DNA of 64,000 nt from the NCBI RefSeq assembly GCF_030272615.1, contig NC_081409.1, forward strand, positions 880,435,220 through 880,499,219, written 5' to 3'. The stretch comes from Cryptomeria japonica. Its lineage: Eukaryota; Streptophyta; Pinopsida; Cupressales; Cupressaceae. A program made the translations under genes and the position numbers. The notes below the pieces were generated by a model. That model saw nothing but the letters and a program-made list of their open reading frames with translations, searched no databases and was not told the origin of the DNA. Numbering within the stretch: position 1 is the first letter of the stretch; the number at the start of each line of letters is the position of its first letter. Shown here one piece after another: positions 35,190-47,204 of the stretch.

Positions 35190-36227
35190 ACAATATCTAC
35201 ATATTTTACATATTATACATATACAAATATGTATGCATACACATATTAATGTATTTATGATGGAGTATCACAAGAAGAACCATGTACATGATGTTTTAGC
35301 TTTAAAACCGCATAGGCGATTCTTATTGAAAAAACACCCCATACACGGTTTTATAAAAAAAAACCCGTACACGATTTTTATACAAAAGAAAGTTTGTACG
35401 TGCTTTTGACTGTTTAGGCTTGTGAATAGGCTTGGATGACAAAGTTGTAGGTTGGAAGTTTGATTTTCATCCATTTCCCTCCTTTTTGGCGTGTTTTATT
35501 TTATCAACTTGGTTTCTCGACTTTATCATCATCAAGTTTACACTTCATCAATTTCGTATTTCTAAAATTACCACCATAGTTTCACCCATCTTCTAGATTT
35601 CTAACTATATAATTTTTTTTAAATTTGAACAACAATAACATATTATTATTGAATTTCTTTTACCAGTGTCTCCATAGTTCTCAGAGACATACGTGTACCA
35701 TTTTTTTAATAACTTTTGTTCTACTTATCCAAATTTACAAAACCATATATATTATTGTAATGCACTTGATTCCTTACAATTAAAAAAACAAATCACTTTG
35801 GATTTTTTTGGTGCAAGTTATGTTTCGCACACGAACAGGTACCTGATTTTCAAGATGTCCTCGATTGGAAAAATCATAAAAAAAAAATACTCAATAAAAA
35901 ATTACAAAACAAATAAAAAACTTATAGTGCTCACTCCCAGCTATCATTTTGCCAAATTATTTGTCAAAATACTAAATCTAACTATGACTATTTTGATGCG
36001 CACGTCAGACACTATGTTATGTTTTTTAGAAAAAATCAAGGTCTGTTTTTCGTGCGCGAAGGATTTGACCCCCTTAATTTTATCCAATTTTGAAAAAAAA
36101 TAGTAGTTTGGAAACTATATTCAGAGTACTAAAATCTTTGTTGTTTTAGTATCTCCATATCTTGAGCGGATGACTCTCAAATTTCTCCTCCAAGTTTAGG
36201 TTTACCCGATTTTAGAAAAAAAGTGTC
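35190..36227. other. Non-coding DNA between element A and the DUF247 locus
   Basis: It begins with the right half of the AT microsatellite (to about 35260). About 35300-35400 holds repeated phrases 'accccatacacggtttt' and 'acccgtacacgattttta'. A 136-codon plus-strand frame (35693-36103) in AT-rich DNA has Lys/Ile-rich content and no recognisable domain; I do not call it a gene. Confidence 0.4.
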
Positions 36228-36470
36228 CACTTATACCCTCTTTTGGGACACCATCTTTGTGCACTTGCCCTAAATATAAAGTTAAAAAATAGATCTAGGG
36301 TATGTTTGGCCTCTTTGATTAGCACTGCATGTTACTTGAAAAATGTCTCTTACGTTTCTGCTAAAAAAATAAATACCATATAAAATATGGATAAACAAAA
36401 AACAAGTTGTGACAAATTTGAGAGTCTTTTGTTGTGAAGTTTTTGTTTGGATGCCAAAGGAGAGGTTTTT

Positions 36471-36652
36471 TGTGTTGAATTTTAATGAAAACAAGGTGTT
36501 ATGTCATTATTTATGGTAGAAGTAGTGGAATCAAAAAGCTCTAAATGTTGTTTGTGTTGAATTTTAATGAAAAAAGTGGTGTAATATCATTATTTATGGT
36601 GAAAATGTTAAATACTAGAAGTAGTGGAATCCAAAAGCTCTAAATGTTCTTT
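36471..36652. repeat. Local 82-bp tandem duplication in the DUF247 flank
   Basis: 'tgtgttgaattttaatgaaa' at 36471 recurs at 36553, each followed by 'gtagtggaatc(a/c)aaaagctct'. The second copy has a short extra piece (gaaaatgttaaatacta). The same pair is present in the right-hand copy (from about 43968), so this event is older than the large duplication. Confidence 0.8.
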
Positions 36653-37364
36653 ATTCAATGAATGTTATATTTAGAGAACTTTGACATATAACCAAAGTAA
36701 AATAATCAAAGGAAAATGGGAGGGAGAAAGATGAAATGTGATTCATATAATGTATTGTTTGGGCTAGAATCTTGTTTACCATGTTAGAACGAAACATGTT
36801 GATGTGCAATATAATTTTGTGAGGGAGATGATTGAAAGTGGGGAAGTTTAGATGGAGAAAATTATTAAGGTTGTAATTATTGATTCATAATATACAACAT
36901 AAAATCTACTTTAAGATATCATACTTGATTTTTTATTAGACAATTCTAAGTGTGTTTAACCTTGGAGGGAACTCCGTGGTTAAGTGCACTTGAGTTGGAG
37001 TCAACTGGTTCAATTGTGTAGTTTTTGAGTCAAACTCATTGACCCATGTTATCTGGAAACTATGGTACAAGTGTCATTATTTGGAGAAATTGTGTCGTCT
37101 AGAGTCGTAAAGGTTTCTTACCTTCTAGGTTAAAAAAGTAGGTTAATTACACAAAGTGGTATTCAAAAGAAAGGAACTTTCAACTTTGTAAGCACTATGG
37201 AGGATAAGATTTTAAGCACGCACTGTGTTGTTTAGAATTGAAGACAATTAATTGTGAAGTGGTTTTGTCAGTCAGGTTTACAGTTATATGTAACTGGGTA
37301 TTACATTGTTATCTAGTTAGAATAAAATTGCATAGTTTTAAACAAGTGTAAAAAGCCTATGGTT

Positions 37365-37372
37365 TATAAATA
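37365..37372 (+). promoter_or_regulatory. TATA box, DUF247 promoter copy 1
   Basis: TATAAATA followed by gtacc, about 151 bases before the position that joined the DUF247 ATG before element B inserted. That spacing is normal for a plant core promoter and a roughly 120-base leader. It is conserved in the second copy. Confidence 0.6.
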
Positions 37373-37515
37373 GTACCATTTAAAACTTATATTCTGTTGA
37401 TTCACATTGAATGTTCAAAGCCACATATGTTAAATGGTGGTTTGATCCGCATTGAGGGTATTTCTTCCATAGATGCCTTCAATAGATACCAGCCTCTCTG
37501 CTTACCTTGTGAAAT

Positions 37516-38961
37516 TGATGAATAATGGTGAACAGTGAAGACCTAACAGGTACTGAGAGGAGGGGGGGTGAATCAGTACACACAAAAACTTCTTCAACAA
37601 CTTAAACTACAAAGACTGCACTAACTGGCAAATAATATCACTGATCTAAATCAAGGCACTACCAGTAAAACACAATATGACTATGAAAGACATAAACCGG
37701 TAACACTTAGATCTTCACAAAACCTAATATCTAATTTCCACTTCACCCATATGCATAAAGAGGTAATATATCAGAAATATAATAACCACTGGATCAGCTT
37801 GCATTACCGCTTAACAGAAAACACTAAAACATCACATGAAAAAGCATCACACATAACACAATGACTTTTCACATGGAAACCCAACTGGGAAAAACCACGA
37901 TGGGGATGAATATCCACAAGTTGTTCTTGAACTATTCTGAAGTCCACTCTATTAGGAGCCTAGTCTAGTTAAAGACTTTACAATAGGTTCTTCTAGGAAC
38001 CGATCCTGCTAGGGATCACCCGGTTAAGGGATAGCTAAATACCCAATTAGAGGTTAAAACCTTGTTAAAGGTTACCTTGTCAGAGGATTTAAAGAACTCA
38101 ATGATTTTGAGTCACCCTATTAAAGGATTTACAAAAATACTATTAAATCTACCTGGTAAAGGGCTTTTCCAGTTGCTGAAATGGTCAGAAGTCAACAAGT
38201 AATACATTGATTTGATAACAACAGTTAATGCCAAGGCAGATCCACTTCAGTTCCTTTACATCTGCAACCAAACTCTGCAGATCTCTACTCACTGCACTGA
38301 TTTGGCAAGAATCACTTCACACACATTCATTTGTCAACAACTTCAAATGAGAATCATCATTGACCTTATAGAAAACAATTAGGTCAGTGGCAAAAACCTA
38401 AAACCCTAAGCATCTAGGTTAATAATACAGTTGGTCCAATCCTGACCGTTTAAACACATTACATAGGGTAAAACTATCTTGAAAAAATCTTAATACATTC
38501 TGCATCGTTCATTCTTTGCCGCTTCTAGAAGCTGATAACCCATCATGCGTTCTCCATAGTTTACTAAGATTTTGCACATTCCCGAGGTAGATAGAATCAA
38601 TCTTCTTCATGCAAGATCCTAAAGGAGATTATTCATGTACATAAGGATGATGTGGCAACATGATCTGATCTTCATTTCAATGCTAGCTCATCACACAGAC
38701 TTGGAATGCATCAACCAGAAACCCTAAAGCTGTGACTACCATATGGTAGTCATATCAAATGATACCCTAATACAAACTTTGCATATACCGGTTCACATTC
38801 CAACATATAGGTTCACCTTTTTGAATATATCAGCTCACATCATCATACCGGTTCACTGGCCAGTTTTCTTACTTCAATATACCGATTCATACTTTAGCAT
38901 ATTGACATCAATGACAATATACAATATCATCATGTCATCAAACTCTACACATATGCCAACA
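37516..38961 (-). repeat. 3' LTR of element B (1446 bp)
   Basis: On the plus strand it starts TGATGAATAATGG and ends ATATGCCAACA, giving TG...CA on the element strand. It contains several 'ttaaaggttaccttgtcag'-like phrases at 38050-38150 and many 'accggt/actggt' words. It aligns fully with 45011-46431. Confidence 0.9.
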
Positions 38962-38978
38962 ATCTCCCCCTTTGGCAT
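38962..38978 (-). other. Polypurine tract of element B
   Basis: 'atctccccctttggcat' directly follows the LTR edge at 38961, giving AAAGGGGGAGAT on the element strand. Confidence 0.8.
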
Positions 38979-39209
38979 TGATGGCAATACACAAAGATAT
39001 CTCTACATCTTCTTCCATATAATATGTCTTCAATATTGCAGATATCTTCTCTGCTTCACATCTTCTCCCCCTTTGACAACAATGCCAAAGTGGAGGCAAA
39101 AACATCCATGTTCCATTATGTTGCTCCCCCTAAGGAGTACCATCCTTCAACACACCAATTCTAAAAATATTTGACAATGCAATACCTGACTGATGTGGAG
39201 CACATACCT

Positions 39210-42200
39210 TTAGTTCACTTCTTGAAGGGGCAACACCCCTAATTCACTTCTTAAATAGGTAAATGTATCCTTCAGTAGAGGCTTGGTGAATACATGTGCT
39301 AACTAGTCCTTACTGGAAACATGTTCCAATACAACCTCTTTGTTCTAAACTTTCTCCCTCAAGAAATGATACTTGAGCTTGAAGTGCTTGGTTCTAGCAT
39401 GCAATACCGAATTCTTGGAAATATTAATTGCACTTGTGTTGTCACAAAATATACTCAACGGTTTAGATTCAGGGACTTTGAAACCACTTAATACATGCTT
39501 CATCCAAATTGTTTGAGTGTAGTTCATAAATGCTGCTACATATTCTACTTCTACTATAGACTGAGAGATACAACTCTGCTTCTTGCTCATCCATGAGAGT
39601 AGTCTACCATCAAGAAAGAATGCACCATTGGTTGTGCTCTTCCGGTCATCCACATTACCAGCCCAATCGACATCTATAAATACTTTGAAATTGAGATCAT
39701 TACTGTATGGATACCATAATCCATAATCTATAGTTCTCTTCAGATATTTAAGAATCCGCTTGACTGCTACCAAGTGGGATTCCCTTGGACTTTTTTGGAA
39801 ACATGTAGGAATGCCCACTGCATGTGCAATGTCCAGTCTGCTATGTACTACATAGTACAACTTACCAATCATTGACTGGTATTCCTTCTCATTCACAAAT
39901 GTTGAGTCATCTTTTGAAAATTTACAACCGATCATGATTGGTGTACCAACCGGTTTGTTGTCTTCCATGTCAAAGGTCTTCAACACATCTGTGACATACT
40001 TGGACTGAGTGATAAAGATACCACTTTCATTTGTTGAATCTATAGTTCAATGAAGAACTTAATCTCTCTCATTAGTGACATCTCAAATTCCTTCTTCATT
40101 TCATCTGCAAATGCATGGATCATCTTGTCATCTCCACCAAAAATTACATCATCAACAAACACTTCACAAATCAGAATCTGATCTCTTTCTGACTTCAGAT
40201 AGATATTTCTATCTTCACTTGTTCTTTCAAATCCAATCTTCACAAGATGGGAGTCTAAACTTTCATACCATGCTCTAGGTGTTTTCTTCAATCCATACAA
40301 GGCTTTATGTAGCCTACACACCATATCACTGTCTTCTGATATGGAAAACCCATTTGGTTGCTCTATATACACTTCCTCTTCAAGTATTCCATTTAGGAAT
40401 GTAGATTTCACATCTATCTGATACACTTTGAATCCCTTGAAGGATGCATATGCAAGTAGCATTCAAACTCCTTCCAATCTATCTACTGGAGCAAAGGTTT
40501 CTCCATAGTCTTCTCCTTCTTCTTGAGCATATCCCTTACATACTAATCTTGCTTTGTTTCTTACCATTGTGCCATCTTCATTCAGCTTGTTTCTAAAAAC
40601 CCATTTGGTGCCAATAACATTTTTGTACTCGGGTCTGGGTACCAAAGACCATGTACCATTCTTTTCTATCTGGTCAAGTTCCTCTTCCATAGCCTTAATC
40701 CAGTCTTCATTTTTGTGTGCCTCTTTAAATGTTTTGGGCTCAAATTCAGAAATCATACAATAATTCTCTCTGACCTTTCTTCTTGTAAGTATTCCTGCAT
40801 CCTTATCCCCTATGATCTTCTTTTGATCATGATGTAGCTTTACATAGCTAGGAATGATCTTAACTTATTCCTCTTTCTTTTCCTCTTCATCCTTATCTTC
40901 ATCAGCATCTTCTGGTGTAGGAGCATTGTTACTTGTACTTGGTTGTTTTGCAACTAGTTCCCAGAAGGTTACATCTGGTTCATCTACCGCTCGCTCGCTG
41001 TTGGTTTCCTTAGGTTTCTTAGAGGTTTCATCAACTCTAACATTGATACTTTCAAAAATTCTCTGAGTCCTATTGTTAAAACACTTGAGAGCTTTGCTCT
41101 TGGTGGAATACCCTAGGAATATTCCCTCATCACATTTTACATCAAACTTGCTTTGGTGTTCACTTCTCTTAATATAACACTTGCTACCAAACACTCTAAA
41201 GTAGCTTACTATAGGAGTCTTACTAGTCTAATACTCATAAGGATTTTTCTCCTTACCTTTCTTGATGAGTACCCGGTTCATAGTGTAGACTACAGTGCTC
41301 ACCACTTCTCTCCAAAAAGTGTGAGCAACCTTCCCTTGAATCAGCATCGTTCTGGCAGCTTCAACTACAGTTTGATTGTTCCATTCTGCTAGGCCATTCT
41401 GCTGCGGAGTCTAGGGGGCAGACAATTGCCTCTTGATGCCATTCTCTTCACAATATTTATTGAATTCTCTAGAAGTGAACTCGCCTCCTTGGTCAGTTCT
41501 AAGGCATTTGATTCTCTTACCACTTTCCTTTTCAACTAGTGCTCTGAAGGCTTTAAACTTTCCAAAAGCTTCAGACTTTTCTTTCAAGAATGTGACCCAC
41601 ATCATTCTAGAGTAGTCATCAGTAAGAATCATAAAGTACCTATCTCCCTGAACACTCCTAGTTTTCATAGGACCACACAAATGAGTATGCACAAGATCAA
41701 GTAAATTATCTGTTGTGAAAGATTTACCTTTGAAGGTTGAGGAAGACATTTTCCCCAGTTGACATTCTCTACACAAAGGATTCTCTGGTTTGTTTAGCAC
41801 ACACAACCCTCTAACTACCTTGATCTTACTAGCCTTCACAACATTATCAAAATTTACATGGCAAAGTCTCCTATGCCATATCCAACTATCATCAAACTTA
41901 GCCATTAGACATTGACTGATATTTGTATTTAACTGAAATAAGTTACCTTTGGTCTATATACCGGTGGCCATCAGTTCACCTCTCTTTCTTTTTATTTTGC
42001 ACACTCCATCTTTGAATTCCAGAGTGAGTCCTTTATCATTCAGCTGAGCAACACTCAAAAGGTTATGCCTAGGACCTTCTACCCAATACACATTATCAGC
42101 ACTACTTTTTCCATTTAGAGAGATGGACCCTTTTCCTTTTACCATACATGGTGCATCATTACCAAATCAGACTACACCTCCATCATACTCTTCCAGAGAC

Positions 42201-43291
42201 ATAAATTTTTTTTGGTCACCAGTCACGTGGTGAGGACAACCATTGTCAATAATCCACTCATTAGAATTATCAAAGCAGGAGACAAGAGCCTTCTTGTCTA
42301 ACACATCTTCCTTAATGGCTACAAACACTATGTCTTTGCTTTCTTCATCTTCTGATTCATCATCAGTGACACCTTCATCAACTGCAACAAGACAGTTTCT
42401 CCTATTTCCTCCTTTGAACTTTTTAAACTTCTTTGGTTTGTCCTTATTATCACTATTAGGACAGTTGACAACAATGTGTCCTATCTTATTACAAGAAAAG
42501 AATTTCAAAGGGAGCTTGCCTCTATATTTTCCAGTTCCCTTAGGAAGTCTCTTGGCCAGAAGAGCTTCAAATTCCATCAGGATCTCCTCATCATCCATAT
42601 CTCTGCTTTATCTAGGTTCAAAGTTGGTACTAGCTTCTTTACCATTTCTAGATAGTGTAGCAAATGCTCTAAAGATTGAATCAGTCTTCTGAACACTACC
42701 ATCATAACTTTTTATCTCATATATGGTCAACTTAGCAATGATGGAATCTAGGGATACCTTTGTCTTATCAATAGATCTCAACTCCTAAATAGTGGCAACC
42801 CTTATTGCATAAACCGGTAATAAGGATCTCAAAACTTTGCTAACAATGGTGGAATCTTCCATTGTACCTCCTGCACTATCGATGTCTCCAACAACAGTTT
42901 TAATCCTTATCCCATATTGTTGAATGGTCTCTCCTTCAACCATCCGCATGTCTTCAAACTTTCCTCTAAGCCTTTCTTCTTTAGCTTGTGTCACATGCTC
43001 ATCACCGCCATAGATAGACTCCAGAGTATCCCACACATCTTTGGGATTGTCTTTATCCTAAACATCTATAAACTCAATATCAGATAGACTACTGATAAGA
43101 GCTTCCATGACTTGCCCATTCCCCTAAATTTCTCATCTTTGATCATCGGTAAGAGTACCGGTAGCGACAACATAAGTATTGCCAACATAGTTCTAGTGTT
43201 GAGAACCCATGCTTTTAATGTATATCTTCATTATGTCCTTCCATATCTTAAAGTTATCTCTGTTGAACTTAGGACCTTTCCTCTTCATCAT
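39210..43291 (-). pseudogene. Copia gag-pol polyprotein of element B, broken
   Basis: Minus strand from ATG 43291. Gag includes WDTLESIYGG and LRGKFEDMRM (about 42920-43035) and a zinc knuckle CNKIGHIVVNC (about 42460-42500) whose first Cys pair reads FFSC. In protease (about 42215-42250) the catalytic D-S-G reads D-N-G. Integrase 41905-41400 has HRRLCHVNFD and CRECQLGK (zinc residues intact), but the first catalytic Asp is changed (HTHLCGP). RT 40756-40040 has KARLVCKGYAQEEG and the intact box FVDDVIFGG. RNase H 39986-39345 has a changed first motif (FIDVDWAG) and IVEVEYVAA. A frame change lies between RT and RNase H (about 39990-40040). At least ten in-frame stops are present. The final stop is at 39210-39212. 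Confidence 0.9.
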
Positions 43292-43346
43292 TAGAATGGG
43301 ATCTTTTCCTCAAGAGGTTAAGCTTATAATACGAAGGACCTAGAGG

Positions 43347-43362
43347 ACGCTCTGATACCAAT
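43347..43362 (-). other. Primer-binding site of element B
   Basis: 'acgctctgataccaat' on the plus strand, i.e. ATTGGTATCAGAGCGT on the element strand, complementary to initiator-Met tRNA and touching the LTR at 43363. Confidence 0.9.
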
Positions 43363-43724
43363 TGATGAATAATGATGAACAGTAAATACCCAATAGGTAA
43401 TGAGAAGGGGGGAGGTGAATAAGTACACACAAAAACTTCTTCAACAACTTAAAATGCAAAGATTGCACTAACTGGGAAATAGTATCACTGATCTAAATCA
43501 AGGCACTACCGGTAAAACATAGTATGACTCTGAAAGACATAAACTGGTAACACTTATATCTTCACAAAACCTAATATCTCATTTCCACTACACACATATG
43601 CATAAATAGGTAATACATAAGAAATAAAATTACCATTGGATTAGCTTCCATTACCGGTTAATAGAAAACACTAAAACATCACATGAAAAATCATCACACA
43701 TAACACAATGATTTTGCACGTGGA
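43363..43724 (-). repeat. Truncated 5' LTR of element B
   Basis: The first 362 bases match 37516-37876 of the 3' LTR. At 43724/43725 the match stops in mid-LTR (after 'gcacgtgga') and the sequence switches to 'cacttataccctc', which is position 36228 of the locus flank. Little or no microhomology is visible at the junction, so this is an illegitimate breakpoint. Confidence 0.9.
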
Positions 43725-45010
43725 CACTTATACCCTCTTTTTGGACACCATCTTTGTGCACTAACCCTAAATATAAAGTTAAAAAAATAGCTCTAGGGTG
43801 TGTTTGGCCTCTTTGATTAGCACCAGATGTTACTTGAAAAATATCTCTTACATTTGTGCTAAAAAAATAAATACCATATAAAATATGGACAAACAAAAAA
43901 CAAGTTGTGACAAATTTGAGAGTCTTTTGTTGTGAAGTTTTTGTTTGGATGCCAAAGAAGAGGTTGTTTGTGTTGAATTTTAATGAAAAAAAGGTGTTAT
44001 GTCATTATTTATGGTAGAAGTAGTGGAATCAAAAATCTCTAAATGTTGTTTGTGTTAAATTTTAATGAAAAAAGGGGTGTAATATCATTATTTATGGTGA
44101 AAATGTTAAATACTAGAAGCAGTGGAATCCAAAAGCTCTAAATGTTCTTTATTCAATGAATATTATATTTAGAGAACTTTGACATATAACCAAAGTAAAA
44201 TAATCAAAGGAAAATGGGAGGGAGAAAGATGAAATGTGATTCATAGAATGTATTGTTTGTTCCACAATCTTGTTTACCATGTTAGAATGAAGCATCTTGA
44301 TGTGCAATATAATTTTGTGAGGGAGATAATTGAAAGTGGGGATTTTAAGATGGAGAAAATTATTAAGGTTGTAATTATTGATTCATAATATACAACATAA
44401 AATCTACTTTGACATATCATACTTGATTTTTTATTGGACAATTCTAAGTGTGTTTAATCTTGGAGGGAACTTCGTGGTTAAGCATGCTTGAGTTGGAGTC
44501 AACTGGTTCAACTGTGTAATTTTTGAGTCAAACTCATTGACCCATGTTATCCAGAAACCATGGTACAAGTGTCATTCATTGGAGAAATTGTGGCATCTAG
44601 AGTCATAAAGGTTTCTTACCTTCCAGGTTAAAATAGTGGGGTAATTACACAAATCGATATTTAGAAAGGAACTTTCAACTTTGTAAGCACTATGGAGGAT
44701 AAGATTTTAAGAACACACCGTGTTGTTTAGAATTGAAGATAATTAATTATGAAGTGTTTTTGTCAGGCAGGTTTGCAGTTATATGTAACCGGGTATTACA
44801 TTGTTATCTAGTTAAAATAAAATTGTATGGTTCTAAACAAGTGTAAAAAGCCTATGGTTTATAAATAGTACCATTTAAAACTTATATTCTATTAATTCAC
44901 ATTGAACGTTCAAATTTGCATATGTGAAATGGTGGTTTGATCAGCATTGAGGGTATTTCTTCCATAGGCGCCTTCAGTAGATATCAGCCTCTCTGCTTAC
45001 CTTGTGAAAT
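43725..45010 (+). promoter_or_regulatory. 5' flank/promoter of the DUF247 gene, copy 2
   Basis: It aligns end to end with 36228-37515, including the 82-bp local duplication, the TATA box (44860-44867) and the terminal GAAAT (45006-45010). Differences are scattered substitutions and a few short indels. This is the copy physically nearest the DUF247 ATG, separated from it only by the solo LTR. Confidence 0.75.
44860..44867 (+). promoter_or_regulatory. TATA box, DUF247 promoter copy 2
   Basis: The same TATAAATA-gtacc as in copy 1. A transcript from here would have to cross the 1.4-kb LTR (in antisense orientation to B) before the ATG. Confidence 0.55.
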
Positions 45011-46431
45011 TGATGAATAATGATGAACAGTAAATACCCAATAGGTACTGAGAGGGGGGGTGAATCAATACACACAAACACTTCTTCAACAACTTAAACT
45101 ACAAAGACTGCACTAACTGGCAAATAGTATCAATGATCTAAATCAAGGCACTATCGGTAAAATACAGTATGATTGTGAAAGACATAAACCGGTAACACTT
45201 AGATCTTCACAAAACCTAATATCTCATTTCCACTTCACCAATATGCATAAACAGGTAATACATCAGAAATATAATGACCACTAGATCAGCTTGCTTTGCC
45301 GCTTAACAGAAAACACTAAAACATCACATGAAAAGCATCACACATAACACAATAATTTTTCATGTGGAAATCCAACTAGGAAAAACCACGGTGGCAATGA
45401 ATAACTAGAAGTTGTTCTTGAACTCTTCTAAAGTCTGCTCTATTAGGAGCCTAGTCTGGTTATAGACTTTACAATAGGTTCTGCTAGGAACTAATCCTAC
45501 TAGGGATTACCCGATTAAGGGATGGTTAAATACCTGGTTAGAGATTAAAACCTTGTTAAAGGTTACCTTGTCAGAGGATTTAAAGAACTCAATGATTTTG
45601 AGTCACCCTGTTAAAGGATTTACAAAAATCTTGTTAAAGCTACCCAATAAAGGGATTTTCTAGCTGCTGAAATGGTTATAAGTCAACAGGTAATACACTG
45701 ATCTGATAACAACACTTAATGCCAAGGCAAATCCACTTTAGTTCCTTTACATCTGCAATCACACTCTGTAGATCTCTACTCACTGCACCGGTCTGGCAAG
45801 AATCACTTCACACACATTCATTTGCCAACAACTTCAAATGAGAATCATCATTGACCTTATAGACAACAATTAGGTCAGTGGAAAAAACCTAAAACCCTAA
45901 GCATCTAGGTTAACAATACAGTCGGTGCAATCCTGACCATTTAAACAAATTACATAGGGTAAAATAATCTTGAACAAATCTCAAGACATTCTGCATCGTT
46001 CGGTCTTTGCCACTTCTGGAAGCTGATAACCCATCATGCATGCTCCACTATTTACTAAGATTTTGCACATTCTCGATGTAGATAGAATCAATCTCTTCAT
46101 GCAAGATCCTAAAGGAGATTCTTCATGTGCACAAGGCTGACGTGGCAACACGATTTGATCTTCATTCCAATGCTAACTCGTCACATAGACTTGGAATGCA
46201 TCAACCAGAAACCCTAAAGCCGAGACTACCAACTGGTAGTTATATCAAATTAGACCCCGATACAAACTGTGCATATACCTTTTCACCTTTTCGCATATAC
46301 TGGTTCGCATCATCATACCGGTTCACTTTCCAGTTTGCTTACTTCAATATACCGATTCATACTTCAGCATGCTGACATCAATGACAATATACAATATCAT
46401 CATGTCATCAAACTTTGTACATGTACCAATA
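45011..46431 (-). repeat. Solo LTR of the element B family
   Basis: A full-length LTR (1421 bp) with GAAAT immediately on both sides (45006-45010 and 46432-46436) and no internal sequence attached. Its right end reads CCAATA where copy 1 reads CCAACA, a C-to-T change. It is a solo LTR left by LTR-LTR recombination. Confidence 0.9.
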
Positions 46432-46436
46432 GAAAT

Positions 46437-47044
46437 ATGGTGGATCTTGCTTTTTTTAATTGGAGGTATGAAGCCTATTGCTCTATCAAGCTTGATAGTA
46501 ACCGTCTTGGACCAGAAAATGAGACATCACCTTGCATTTTCAGTGCATCGACAGCCTTGTTGAAGGAATGTGAAGATGCGTATGTTCCTCAAATTCTTTC
46601 TGTCGGTCCTATCCATTTCGGAAAAGAGAACCTCATAGGAATGGAAATATTAAAAACTGATGTAACACATACAGAGCTTATAAGACTTGTGATCAAAGCT
46701 CATTTCCCTGCATCCATCTTGGACATAGGGAAGGGCGAGATGGAAAACATGTTCTATATAATGATGAGAAAATTTAATTACATGGAAGATGAGATAAGAC
46801 ACTTGTATGATAAAACAATAAATACCGACAAGGGATTCTTGTGTTGGATGATGTTTCAGGATGCTTGTTTCACACTTGAGTTCTTCAGATGCTTATTTGA
46901 TGGATCTGTAGGAGATTGTAAGAATCTAGAAAGGTTTTGCCACAATTTTGGATCAAATTTCAACCCTGTTGTGAGATCAAAAATCATGAAGGATTTGATT
47001 AAATTAGAGTATTAGATCCCAATGTTTATATTGGAAGAAGTTCT
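46437..47044 (+). pseudogene. DUF247 protein gene, N-terminal part, interrupted
   Basis: The ATG at 46437 opens 192 codons to a tag at 47013-47015. The product is the N-terminal part of a plant DUF247 protein: CIFSASTALL, YVPQILSVGPIHFGKENL and the ME-x-x-K segment at residues about 32-70, then FQDACFTLEFFRCLF (the family's conserved D-(G/A)-CF-x-L-E block) near residues 140-155. After the tag, the same frame continues IPMFILEEVLVENIS, which is the DUF247 'enQIPxFVLE' block, so the tag replaces a codon where Gln is expected. Homology ends at the start of element C (47045). DUF247 proteins are usually 400-550 residues with a C-terminal membrane helix; the remainder should lie beyond the window. 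The exact role of this gene is unknown; some DUF247 members act in grass self-incompatibility. The ATG is supported by an in-frame tga just upstream in the pre-insertion sequence. Confidence 0.88.
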
Positions 47045-47204
47045 TGTTGAAAATATTAGCTAGTTCGGATACCTGATTATTGCATTATAAATACAAATGT
47101 ATTATCTCTTATGTAAATCAAATTATCTTGGGCAAGACCCAATCATGTAACGTGGAGGCAATCAATTGTAACTTTGGGTTGGACCCAAACTTGTAACATG
47201 AAAG
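47045..47204 (+). repeat. 5' LTR of element C, left part
   Basis: TGTTGAAAAT to ...aacatgaaag. It carries two similar phrases, 'gggcaagacccaatcatgtaac' (shortened here) and 'ttgggttggacccaaacttg', and is directly continued at 54744 (gcaataaatg) once element F and one GAAAG are removed. Confidence 0.7.

Larger units (their letters stand above)
36228..37515 (+). promoter_or_regulatory. 5' flank/promoter of the DUF247 gene, copy 1
   Basis: This 1.29-kb block is repeated almost unchanged at 43725-45010. It ends in GAAAT, the target duplication of element B. Removing B and one GAAAT joins it to the ATG at 46437, with an in-frame tga directly upstream, so it is the native upstream DNA of the DUF247 gene. 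It contains a TATA box and no long open frame. The promoter role is inferred from position and the TATA box. Confidence 0.7.
37516..43724 (-). mobile_element. Ty1/Copia element B (minus), 5' LTR truncated
   Basis: The 3' LTR is 37516-38961, the internal part 38962-43362, and the start of the 5' LTR 43363-43724, where it is cut by the junction with a second copy of the locus flank. The left target duplication is GAAAT (37511-37515). The matching right GAAAT survives after the solo LTR at 46432-46436. Family: initiator-Met-primed Copia with a 1.4-kb LTR. Confidence 0.9.

Noticed and set aside
35693-36103. 136-codon plus-strand frame
   Set aside because: AT-rich Lys/Ile/Phe-rich product without domain or homology that I can recognise; chance frame is likely.
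46269-46436. Upstream extension of the DUF247 frame to a Met at 46269
   Set aside because: This part lies inside the antisense solo LTR and target duplication; the native upstream sequence has an in-frame tga just before the ATG at 46437.
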